DNA from: Candidatus Opimibacter iunctus | GTDB taxonomy: Bacteria > Bacteroidota > Bacteroidia > Chitinophagales > Saprospiraceae | Direction: 5' to 3' | DNA: 64,000 nt | Assembly: GCA_016716665.1 (NCBI GenBank) | Contig: JADJVH010000012.1 | Span: 1 to 64,000, forward strand | In this document: one piece after another, positions 43,824 to 51,067 of the stretch | Layout of the letters: every line of letters begins with the position of its first letter | Numbering within the stretch: the first letter of the stretch is position 1 | Program-made: the position numbers and the translations under genes | Notes under the pieces: model-generated | The model's input: only the letters and a program-made list of their open reading frames with translations | Database searches by the model: none | What the model was told of the DNA's origin: nothing

Positions 43824-44540
43824 GTGATCAGGAAATTCTATAATCACTTTCTTTCTTCAGACAAACAGTTTGCTCGCAGCGTCGGGGAGATTGTTGGATT
43901 TACGCCAAGCAACCTGCAGATCTTCAAGCAGGCGTTCAGTCACAAGTCTGCCGTAGATCCAAAGCTGCACACCGTGACCAGCAACGAGCGGCTGGAATAT
44001 CTCGGGGATTCGCTCCTGAGTACCATCGTCGCGGAATACCTGTTCCAGAAATATCCTAACAGCAACGAAGGCTTCCTCACCAAGATGAGGTCAAAAATCG
44101 TCAAGCGCAAGACGCTCAATCGTATCGCCGACGACATGGGGATCGATGTAGTCCTGCAGGAAAACAATGATACCCGCCTCAGCGATTCGATGAAAGGCAA
44201 CTGCCTCGAAGCATTGGTAGGCGCCATCTATCTCGAAAAGGGTTTCGACAAGACAAAAGATATCGTCATCCGTAAAATCCTGCGCCAGCATCTCAATATC
44301 CAGGATCTCGAAGACAATGATGACAACTACAAGAGCCAGCTCCTCGAATACTGCCAGAAAAACGGCAATGAAATCGACTACCGCGTCATCGAGCGCTTCA
44401 AGATGGAAAACCGCGACCGCTTCAAGATAGCCGTCTATGTCAATGGCAAGGAAATCGCCAGCGGTGAGGACTTCAACAAGAAATCTGCTGAGCAGAATGC
44501 TTCGTTCAAGGCGTTGAAGAGTCTGGGGATAGAAGTATAA
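43824..44540 (+). CDS. rnc: Ribonuclease III
   Basis: 238 residues with a GTG start at 43824; no in-frame ATG lies between it and the fabF stop. Signature NERLEYLGDSLLSTIVAEYLF holds catalytic Glu/Asp, NCLEALVGAIYLEKG the second acidic pair (Glu present). The dsRNA-binding domain covers about 160-235 (YKSQLLEYCQKNGNEIDYRV ... SAEQNASFKALKSL). Processes rRNA and dsRNA. The acpP-fabF-rnc order is widely conserved. Confidence 0.97.
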   Translation: MIRKFYNHFLSSDKQFARSVGEIVGFTPSNLQIFKQAFSHKSAVDPKLHTVTSNERLEYLGDSLLSTIVAEYLFQKYPNSNEGFLTKMRSKIVKRKTLNRIADDMGIDVVLQENNDTRLSDSMKGNCLEALVGAIYLEKGFDKTKDIVIRKILRQHLNIQDLEDNDDNYKSQLLEYCQKNGNEIDYRVIERFKMENRDRFKIAVYVNGKEIASGEDFNKKSAEQNASFKALKSLGIEV

Positions 44541-44556
44541 GGCGAAGCAAAACGCT

Positions 44557-44580
44557 ATTTGAAGTTTTCAAACTTCAAAT
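44557..44580 (+). terminator. Hairpin after rnc
   Basis: ATTTGAAGTTT / AAACTTCAAAT, 11-bp perfect stem, 2-nt centre; AT-rich without external T-run. A second hairpin GGCAGTT/AACTGCC is at 44620-44636. Confidence 0.45.
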
Positions 44581-44652
44581 CAATATGACAACCATCATCC
44601 TTTAGAAAAATCATTGAAAGGCAGTTTGCAACTGCCAGGTAACAATCAGCCC

Positions 44653-44680
44653 TATGCGCTATGCACTATGCGCTATGCTA
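44653..44680. repeat. CTATGCG heptamers abutting the dapA stop
   Basis: CTATGCG, CTATGCA, CTATGCG, CTATGCT. In dapA sense direction this is TAGCATA GCGCATA GTGCATA, with the dapA TAG stop as first triplet. Confidence 0.85.
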
Positions 44681-45571
44681 ATTCACCCCGTCCAGTTTCC
44701 GCATCTCTTCATGCAACTTCATCTTATTCCCCGCGCCCATCTTGACGAGCGGGAGACGAAGTTCTGCTGATGCGATGCCTTTATACTCCACTGCTTCTTT
44801 GATGCCGACAGGATTGCCTTCGACATACAGCCAATGGTGGAGGTCAAGTAGTTTGTAGTGAAGTTCCATCGCTTCTGCTGATCTTCCGGCTAGCGCGTGG
44901 CGCATCATATTGGAAAACGAAGCAGGGAATGCATTGGCGATGACTGAGATCACACCTTTGCAACCTATACCCACTGCTGCGAGTGCTGTAGGATCATCAC
45001 CGGATAAGAGGATAAAGCCATCAGGTGCATCACGCGCGATGACAGAACCCTGCACGAGATCTGCAGAGGCATCCTTGACAGCAATAAATTTATTTGAATC
45101 ACGAGCCAGCCTGATGATGGTAGCTGCGGAGATATTGGATGATGTGCGCGAAGGCACATTGTAGATGATGATCGGAAGTGGTGATGCTTCAGCGAGCGCC
45201 ATATAGTGCTGATAGATTCCCTCCTGTGATGGTTTCACATACGCAGGGCTGCTGGAGAGAATGGCTGATATTCCTTTATGATCAAATGCCCTCATCTTTT
45301 CACAAACCTGTGCTGTGTTGTTTCCGCCAAACTGTCCGGCCACGATAGGTACTCTGCCGGCAACCACATCAATGGTATGCTTGATAACATTTGCCTGTTC
45401 TGCATCCGTGAGACTGGTAGCCTCACCAGTAGTGCCGAGCGATACGACATACTCTACCCCACCATTGATGACATGCTCGATCAGGGCAGAGAGTCCGTCA
45501 TAATCCACTGCTCCATTTTGGAAAGGCGTCACCAGTGCTACACCAGTGCCTGAGGGGATAAAATGTGCCAT
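44678..45571 (-). CDS. dapA: 4-hydroxy-tetrahydrodipicolinate synthase
   Basis: 297 residues. GTGVALVTPF start, SLGTTGEATSL (Thr pair), IIYNVPSRTSSNIS (catalytic Tyr) and KFIAVKDASADL (Schiff-base Lys). Condenses pyruvate and aspartate semialdehyde for lysine/diaminopimelate. Third gene of the minus-strand run accA - DUF6913-like - dapA, 10 bp after its neighbour. Confidence 0.97.
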   Translation of the reverse strand: MAHFIPSGTGVALVTPFQNGAVDYDGLSALIEHVINGGVEYVVSLGTTGEATSLTDAEQANVIKHTIDVVAGRVPIVAGQFGGNNTAQVCEKMRAFDHKGISAILSSSPAYVKPSQEGIYQHYMALAEASPLPIIIYNVPSRTSSNISAATIIRLARDSNKFIAVKDASADLVQGSVIARDAPDGFILLSGDDPTALAAVGIGCKGVISVIANAFPASFSNMMRHALAGRSAEAMELHYKLLDLHHWLYVEGNPVGIKEAVEYKGIASAELRLPLVKMGAGNKMKLHEEMRKLDGVN

Positions 45572-45581
45572 AAAACCGGTT

Positions 45582-46115
45582 CTAGTAAATCTTCTGCAAG
45601 GTATGCATTAGTTCCCTGATCCACTCCTTGAGGGTAGCCGACGACCCGGTATCCAGGCAGAGATCATAGGGGTTGTATCGCACATGCTGGTACCACGGAC
45701 CGATGCGAAAGGTCGCCCTGGAAAGGGTGCTGATAAACTCCAGTGCCTTGTGATTGTGGTGGATAGACATATTGATGAGCACATCAAAGGGCTGCCCGAT
45801 AAAGTCCTCCACGACAGGGCCGCGGGGCACCATAGAAACTTTGGCGAGTTCGGCAGTCGTGATCAGGTCAAAAGGTACAGAGACCGTTTCGGCTTTGCCT
45901 TCGAGAAAACCCAGGATCTTTACCCGGTGCCCGTCTTTGCGGAGGGTCTCTGCAAATGCAATGACCTCATTGCGATCACCGGGGTTGCCGGCATCGACTA
46001 GAATGCCAAAATGATTCTTACGGTCTTTCTTAAACTGGGGGGAACGCTTACCTGACTCGTCTAACCTCTTCTTCTTTTCTCTTTCAAAAAAATATGTCCG
46101 TATACGTTCCAGCAT
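45582..46115 (-). CDS. DUF6913-like protein of unknown function
   Basis: 177 residues. Basic N-terminus (RTYFFEREKKKRLDESGKR), then an alpha/beta region (HFGILVDAGNPGDRNEVIAFAETLRKDGHRVKILGFLEG, DVLINMSIHHNHKALEFIS). I recall this family as a conserved Bacteroidota protein encoded next to dapA, but I am not certain of the DUF number. No signal peptide, no catalytic motif recognised. Confidence 0.65.
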   Translation of the reverse strand: MLERIRTYFFEREKKKRLDESGKRSPQFKKDRKNHFGILVDAGNPGDRNEVIAFAETLRKDGHRVKILGFLEGKAETVSVPFDLITTAELAKVSMVPRGPVVEDFIGQPFDVLINMSIHHNHKALEFISTLSRATFRIGPWYQHVRYNPYDLCLDTGSSATLKEWIRELMHTLQKIY

Positions 46116-46148
46116 AATTCCCTTACTTGATCACAGCGTCACACATGG

Positions 46149-47123
46149 TTAACGGGATTCCTCGGGTTGAGATTTTACCTGGAAGCGTCCCATGGCCGAA
46201 TATTTTTCAATCCGGGTGTTGATCCGTTCGTCAGGAGTGAGTTTTTTTAGTGCTTTGAGTTCACCTTTGATATGCTTAGCGAGGGCAACAGCCATGCCTT
46301 CAGGGTCATTGTGCGCTCCGCCAAGTGGCTCTTTGACGATGCCATCGATCAGGGCAAAATCGGCCATGTGATCTGCAGTAAGCTTTAAGGCTTCAGCAGC
46401 TACTTCTTTAAAATCCCAACTGCGCCAAAGGATGGAAGAGCAGGATTCAGGAGAAATAACGGAGTACCATGTGTTTTCGAGCATGAACACCTTATCGCCA
46501 AGTCCGATTCCAAGCGCTCCACCGGAGGCCCCTTCACCGATGATGTAGCATACGATCGGTACCTTGAGTTGGGTCATCTCCATCAGGTTGCGCGCGATGG
46601 CTTCAGCCTGGCCTCTCTCTTCAGCTTCAAGACCTGGATATGCTCCGGGGGTATCTATTAAGGTGATGACGGGGATATCAAATTTTTCGGCCAGCTTCAT
46701 CAGGCGCAGGGCCTTACGATAACCTTCAGGATTGGCCATTCCAAAATTGCGGTACTGCCGCATCTTGGTATTGGCACCTTTCTGATGGCCTATGACCATG
46801 ACAGTGCGTCCATCTAACTGGGCAAATCCGCCGATGATAGCTTTGTCATCATGCACGAGACGATCGCCATGCAATTCCACAAAATTGGTAAACATCTGTT
46901 GGATGTAGAAGAGGGTATATGGCCTTTCAGGATGCCTGGATAGCTGTACCCGCTGCCAACCGGTCAGGCTGCCGTAGATCTCCTTTTTGGTTTGGATGAT
47001 CTTGTTTTCCAGATCCCGTATAGCCGCGCTGACATCTACGTCCCCCTGAGCTTCAATTTGCCTGATCTGCTCGAGCTGGTCATAGAGGCTTTCAAGGGGC
47101 TGCTCAAATTCAAGAAACACCAT
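46149..47123 (-). CDS. accA: Acetyl-CoA carboxylase carboxyltransferase subunit alpha
   Basis: 324 residues. FEQPLESLYDQLEQIRQ N-terminal helix region, ALRLMKLAEKFDIPVITLIDTPGAYPG and GEGASGGALGIGLGDKVFMLENTWYSVISPE are the family signatures that form the oxyanion holes. Transfers carboxyl from biotin to acetyl-CoA with AccD (not in window). First of a run with DUF6913-like and dapA. Confidence 0.97.
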   Translation of the reverse strand: MVFLEFEQPLESLYDQLEQIRQIEAQGDVDVSAAIRDLENKIIQTKKEIYGSLTGWQRVQLSRHPERPYTLFYIQQMFTNFVELHGDRLVHDDKAIIGGFAQLDGRTVMVIGHQKGANTKMRQYRNFGMANPEGYRKALRLMKLAEKFDIPVITLIDTPGAYPGLEAEERGQAEAIARNLMEMTQLKVPIVCYIIGEGASGGALGIGLGDKVFMLENTWYSVISPESCSSILWRSWDFKEVAAEALKLTADHMADFALIDGIVKEPLGGAHNDPEGMAVALAKHIKGELKALKKLTPDERINTRIEKYSAMGRFQVKSQPEESR

Positions 47124-47194
47124 AAGCTATTGATTAACAAGCCCTAACGCAGGGGTGAATTAAGGTTGGCCAACAAAGGTAGAAAAAAAGTTTG

Positions 47195-47283
47195 GCAGAG
47201 CGCATAGGGCTGAAAAGGCGGAAGAGCGGAAGAGGCTAAAGAGGCCGAAGGGGCGGAAGGGTGGAACGGCAGAAGTCTGCTTC
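47195..47283. repeat. GCTGAAAAGGCGGAAGAG nonamer array
   Basis: Units GGCTGAAAA, GGCGGAAGA, GCGGAAGAG, GCTAAAGAG, GCCGAAGGG, GCGGAAGGG upstream of accA. Confidence 0.75.
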
Positions 47284-47434
47284 GTTTCAAAAGTAGAGAC
47301 CCATATGCATCAAATGTAGAAATGAAAATCCGTGTCGCTTCAAAAGTAGAGACGCGATTAATTGCGTCTCTACTTTTGAAACAGAAATGATCAAAGACCT
47401 GCATTTAGGGGATTAATCGCGTCTCTACTTTTGA
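47284..47434. repeat. GTAGAGACGCG-core palindrome, copy 2, flanked by split half-copies
   Basis: A full copy at 47339-47380 (arms TTCAAAA / TTTTGAA, one mismatch near the centre) is flanked by a left half (GTTTCAAAAGTAGAGAC, 47284-47300) and a right half (GATTAATCGCGTCTC..., 47411-47434, ending TTTTGAAGC). The layout looks like one copy having been split by another. Confidence 0.8.
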
Positions 47435-47479
47435 AGCAGGTTTAATCCATCCACTACTCATGCTTCGGCTGAGGTCAGC

Positions 47480-47605
47480 ACTTGCAAAAGACGCCAGACG
47501 CCAGACTTAAGACTCGCAGACGCCAGGCTCGAAACTTGCAGGTATGAAGCAGCCTTCGGCTGTATGACCCACTCACGAATGACGATTTACGAATGACGAT
47601 TCACG
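47480..47605. repeat. CAGACGC and ACGATTC tandem units running into the SDR stop
   Basis: CGCCAGA units at 47490-47540; CGAATGA / CGATTCA units at 47573-47612 that overlap the 3' end of the SDR gene and encode its last residues and TGA stop. Confidence 0.8.
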
Positions 47606-48464
47606 ATTCACGATAGAAGTAATCTTTGATCCCACACATCCTTTCACTCAACGTCCACAACTTCCTTCCGAGCTCAGGATCCTTAGCGGATTTAAATACT
47701 TCCTTAACCTCACAGTATTCCCAATACTTGCCACTGATAGCCTGGACCTCAGGGGCAGTGGCGCAGAAAACAGAAGTGCGCGCACCTTCAGCCGGGGTCT
47801 GTCCCTTGCGGCGTCTGAATTTCCAGGCGAGTGTGTGCAACCAGTTGGTATGCTTGAGGCCGATGTCTGTCTTGACCAAGCCAGGGGACACAGCATATAC
47901 ACTGACATTAGCATCAGGCTTCTGTGCATGGAGTTCGAAGGTGAAATAGATATTGGCGAGTTTGGACTGGCCATTTGATTTCAGTCCGTGATAATTTTTC
48001 GAATACCCGGGATCCTCTAGGTTTATTTTTCCATACGAGTGAGCATTGCTGGCCACATTGACGACGCGTGCAAAATCTGCCTTGCGCAATGCAGGATACA
48101 ACAGATGCGTCATCATGAAATAACTCAGGTGATTGGTCGCAAAGACGGTTTCAATTCCTTCATCAGTGAGGATATGATCAGACATCCAGGTGCCTACGTT
48201 GTTGATCAATCCATCGATGATATGATGACGTTCTGTGATCGCAGCCGCCACACTTTTCATATCCCTGAGCAGGCTCAGTTCGGCGACATAGTTTTCAAGA
48301 TCGGCATCAGGATGTGTGCGGCGTATATCAGCCATTGCTGCTTCGCCTTTCTCTTTCGTTCGTGTGATCAGTAACACCTTTGCTCCTTGCGCAGCAATTG
48401 CCCTGGCGGTTTCGAGCCCGATGCCTTGATTAGCGCCGGTCACGACATATATTTTCTTTTTCAC
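47601..48464 (-). CDS. Short-chain dehydrogenase/reductase, retinol dehydrogenase-like, catalytic Tyr replaced
   Basis: 287 residues with a GTG start. YVVTGANQGIGLETAR is the NAD(P) motif, NNVG the structural NNAG equivalent, VVNVASNAHSYGKINLED holds the active Ser. The following motif reads KSNGQSKLANIYF where the family has AYGQSKLAN, so the catalytic Tyr is Asn (codon AAT, one base from TAT). Either an inactive or divergent enzyme, or a base error. The last residues (Arg-Glu-Ser) and stop come from a heptamer array. Substrate unknown. Confidence 0.82.
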   Translation of the reverse strand: MKKKIYVVTGANQGIGLETARAIAAQGAKVLLITRTKEKGEAAMADIRRTHPDADLENYVAELSLLRDMKSVAAAITERHHIIDGLINNVGTWMSDHILTDEGIETVFATNHLSYFMMTHLLYPALRKADFARVVNVASNAHSYGKINLEDPGYSKNYHGLKSNGQSKLANIYFTFELHAQKPDANVSVYAVSPGLVKTDIGLKHTNWLHTLAWKFRRRKGQTPAEGARTSVFCATAPEVQAISGKYWEYCEVKEVFKSAKDPELGRKLWTLSERMCGIKDYFYRES

Positions 48465-48523
48465 GGGTTATTCCATTGAATATGAGCACAAATTTACTGA
48501 AAATAAAAAAGGTATCGCTGTGG

Positions 48524-48556
48524 GTGTGAGAAAGTGAGACCGTGAGACCGTGAGAA
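48524..48556. repeat. GTGAGAAA / GTGAGACC octamer array
   Basis: GTGTGAGAAAGTGAGACCGTGAGACC-type units upstream of the SDR. Confidence 0.75.
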
Positions 48557-48580
48557 GTGTGGGGGTGGGTGTGCATTTAT

Positions 48581-48808
48581 TGCCCCATCGGGGCTACAGG
48601 TCGGTAGCCTGTAAACAGGAAAATATATTCTTGCCCCGTAGGGGCAACACTGAATTGTAAAATCTCCTTCCAGGCAATAACAGTTATTAGAGATAGAATG
48701 CGATTTGTCTTTAAGCTGCCTGCAATTACTGAACCTTGTGTTGCCCCTACAGGGCAAGAAATGATTGTGCTGAATCCTTTGCTACCGACCTGTAGCCCCT
48801 ACGGGGCA
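48581..48808. repeat. 228-bp nested inverted repeat (MITE-like, GCCCC-TA-GGGGC)
   Basis: Outer arms 48581-48608 and 48781-48808 (TGCCCC..GGGGCTACAGGTCGGTAGC, 26 of 28 matching) enclose inner arms 48631-48650 and 48739-48758 (TTGCCCC..GGGGCAACAC, 19 of 20). No coding region inside. Looks like a non-autonomous element or two REP-like pairs. Confidence 0.8.
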
Positions 48809-48818
48809 TGAGATGCTT

Positions 48819-49568
48819 ATGAATTCATCAAAAAAATCAAGTACATTTCGAATACATTAGTAAAGCCTTTGTAATCCTACTGCTATTTATCAGCATGACT
48901 GAAATAGGTCTGTCTCAGGCAGACACTACACTAGCAGGCATGCTCAATCTCTATGTAGTACCACTCCCCTGGATCGACAAGAATCCACGGTTACGCCTGG
49001 GCATGGAATACACTTCTGCCAATCATATGGGATACAGCCTGGAGGTAGGATATGGAAACAACCATCTAAATACTGCCAGGCTGGAAGATGTGGTGTGGGG
49101 CCAGGAATATTCCTTTTTGAATTCCGCCCCGAAATCAAATGGTACAGAAAAACAAATAAACAATTTCCATGGTATTTATCCAGACCAACCCAGTTGCCTA
49201 GATATGTGGCCGTTGAGTTATTCTATCAACAGATGCATGACGAGCTTTCAAACAATGACTTCTCTCCAAAAGCCGGCCCGACAGATATCGCTTATGACCA
49301 GGCTTCTTTTAAAAAGATCAAGATAGGTGCCATTGCCAAAGTCGGATTTAAAGTCATTATCTGGAAAAGAGTAGTATTGGATTTTTATGAAGGCATTGGA
49401 CTCGCCTATCGCAAAATATCATATACCAATATCGTCAACCCAATCCCCTTTGAACTACAAGGCACCAATGAACAATGGTGGCCAGAGTCCTATAAAAATG
49501 AGGGTGCGTATCTGTTATTCCAACTTTCTTTCGGAGTGAGAGTTGGATATATCATCGGCAAAATTTAA
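48819..49568 (+). pseudogene. Outer-membrane-type protein of unknown function, frameshifted
   Basis: A T lost from the five-T run at 49114-49118 splits the gene; restored it reads QEYSFFEFRPEIKWY. The only ATG in the visible frame (48895) falls inside a hydrophobic signal (FVILLLFISM...LSQ). If one A is removed from the seven-A run at 48830-48836, a start at 48819 (MNSSKN) precedes the signal, giving about 249 residues. The rest has strand-like segments (LRLGMEYTSANHMGYSLEVGYG, KWYRKTNKQFPWYLS, YVAVELFYQQ, VLDFYEGIGLAYRKISY, LLFQLSFGVRVGYIIG) typical of small outer-membrane barrels. No known family recognised. Confidence 0.6.
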
Positions 49569-49570
49569 TG

Positions 49571-49676
49571 GTGAGACGCGGTTGGTGAGCTGCGGTTGGT
49601 GAGCTGTAGCACAAGGATGAGCGTAGCAGGTCGAACTATTGCACATGGTTGCGCGAAAGGAGGTCGAACCATAAGA
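49571..49676. repeat. Dispersed repeat shared with 31618-31690
   Basis: GAGACGCGGTTGGTGAGCTG (twice in part) ... TTGCGCGAAAGGAGGTCGAA CCATAAGACG; the same blocks in the same order occur upstream of hsp20/fhs. Confidence 0.75.
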
Positions 49677-49730
49677 CGTGATTTCGAATGTAGAGACGCG
49701 ATTAATCGCGTCTCTACATTCGAAATCACG
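49677..49730. repeat. Perfect 54-bp palindrome, GTAGAGACGCG-core family, copy 3
   Basis: Two exact 27-bp arms without spacer: CGTGATTTCGAAT + GTAGAGACGCGATT and its reverse complement. Outer arms have no similarity to those of the copies at 892 or 47339. Confidence 0.92.
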
Positions 49731-49770
49731 TGGATTTATCATTTTTCACTCTTCATTTTTCGTTTTTCTC

Positions 49771-50556
49771 TTAAAGAACTCCTGTTCTTCCCCCATCCAC
49801 TGTAATCTGTGTCCCAGTGATATAAGCCGCTGCGGGCGAAGCTAGAAAAGCAACTGCTGCAGCAATCTCCTCAGGTTTGCCAAAACGCTTCATTGGAATT
49901 TCTGCCAGCATTTCATCCCTGACCGCATCTTCAGTCTTGCCCTGCTTTCCGGCTTTGTTGGATACGATGGCATTGAGCCGGTCAGTCTCTGTAGCACCAG
50001 GCAATACATTATTGACCGTGATATGAAATGGTGCCAGTTCGGTCGCCATTGTCTTTGATTAATTGCCTACAGCAGCCCTGATCGTATTGGATACGCCCAG
50101 GCCATGCAATGGCTGCTTGACAGAGGTGGAGATGATGTTGATGATCCGGCCATACCCTTCTGATTTCATCCCGGGCACCACCAGTTGGGCAATCAGGTGA
50201 TTGGCCATAAGATGCTGCTCAAAGGCGTGGCGAAAAGCATCAATACCCGCATCAATGATCGGACCAGCCGGAGGACCACCGGTATTGTTGACCAGGATGT
50301 GAATTTTCTTCAGGGTGACCAGTCCTACAATTTTTTGGTGCAGATCGGCATGCTGCGTAGTATCGGCGACAATAAAATCATGCTCCTGACCTGCCTCCCG
50401 ATGCAACTGCATGAGGGTCTCCCCCAATGCATCCGCATGCCGGGCCAGCAAGGTGACATTTGCTCCCAGACGGGACAATTCGATAGCCGATGCTTTGCCT
50501 ATACCACTACTACTGCCGCAGACCAACGCGTTTTTACCTTTCAGACTCATGTCCAT
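49771..50556 (-). pseudogene. SDR family oxidoreductase with internal stop, atypical active site
   Basis: The two reading segments (50556-50059 and 50049-49771) are in the same frame, separated by an in-frame TAA at 50059-50061 (VGN-stop-SKTMATELAP). Without the stop it is a 261-residue SDR: ALVCGSSSGIGKASAI (NADP motif), NNTGGPPAG, INIISTSVKQPLHGLGVSNTIRAAV, ITVNNVLPGATETDRL and C-terminal ITGTQITVDGG. The usual YxxxK is replaced by SNTIR, as in an atypical SDR subgroup I recall. It is divergent from the kynurenine genes and may have belonged to that locus. The stop may be real decay or an error. Confidence 0.8.
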
Positions 50557-50593
50557 AATCCAATGTGTTATTTTTACTCCTGAAGGGGCATCC

Positions 50594-50623
50594 TTGGCTG
50601 CTTTTGTGGAATGACTACCTTCG
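50594..50623 (+). promoter_or_regulatory. Candidate promoter of the kynurenine operon
   Basis: TTG (50594-50596), 19 bp, TACCTTCG (50616-50623, one mismatch to TAnnTTTG), 23 bp before the RidA-type start. Confidence 0.4.
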
Positions 50624-50645
50624 TGGAACCAATATAGAGACTCTT

Positions 50646-51065
50646 ATGTCGCAAGATATGATCATTGCCGCGGATCGAGCCCAACCCCTGGGCCGATACC
50701 CCCATACCCGCAGGGTCGGACCATGGGTATTTGTGTCCGGCACCAGCTCCCGCAGGCCCGATAACACCTATGCCGGAGCTGACCAAACCCCGGATGGGCA
50801 GTGGAACCTTGATATTAAAGTTCAGACTAAAGCCGTCCTCGAAAATATCCTCCATTATCTCCAACTAAACGGCGGAGACCTGAGCCACCTCGTCGATGTC
50901 ACCGTCTTCCTGAAAAATATGGGCGATTTTGATGCCTACAACGAAGTCTATAATTCCTTTTTCCCAAATACTGGCCCTTGCAGAACCACAGTGGAAGTCT
51001 CCGACCTGCCCAGGCCCCCGATATTAATTGAAATAAAAGGCACAGCCTTTATCGCAAACGAATAG
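50646..51065 (+). CDS. RidA/YjgF-family protein, probable 2-aminomuconate deaminase
   Basis: 139 residues from the ATG at 50646. RidA trimer fold: RVGPWVFVSGTSSR, VLENILHYLQLNGGDLSHLVDVTVFL, and the conserved Arg in GPCRTTVEVSDLP that binds the carboxylate of the imine/enamine substrate. It starts the plus-strand tryptophan operon 2 bp ahead of tryptophan 2,3-dioxygenase. YjgF relatives are the known bacterial 2-aminomuconate deaminases (to 4-oxalocrotonate), so location strongly favours that role over general RidA imine hydrolysis. Confidence 0.85.
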   Translation: MSQDMIIAADRAQPLGRYPHTRRVGPWVFVSGTSSRRPDNTYAGADQTPDGQWNLDIKVQTKAVLENILHYLQLNGGDLSHLVDVTVFLKNMGDFDAYNEVYNSFFPNTGPCRTTVEVSDLPRPPILIEIKGTAFIANE

Positions 51066-51067
51066 CC

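Noticed and set aside
47144..47404. Small minus-strand frame with RDAINRVSTFE, also seen near 49515-49742
   Set aside because: The shared peptide is only the translation of the GTAGAGACGCG palindrome.
48581..48808. Insertion sequence
   Set aside because: Inverted repeats but no transposase frame between them, and no clear target duplication.
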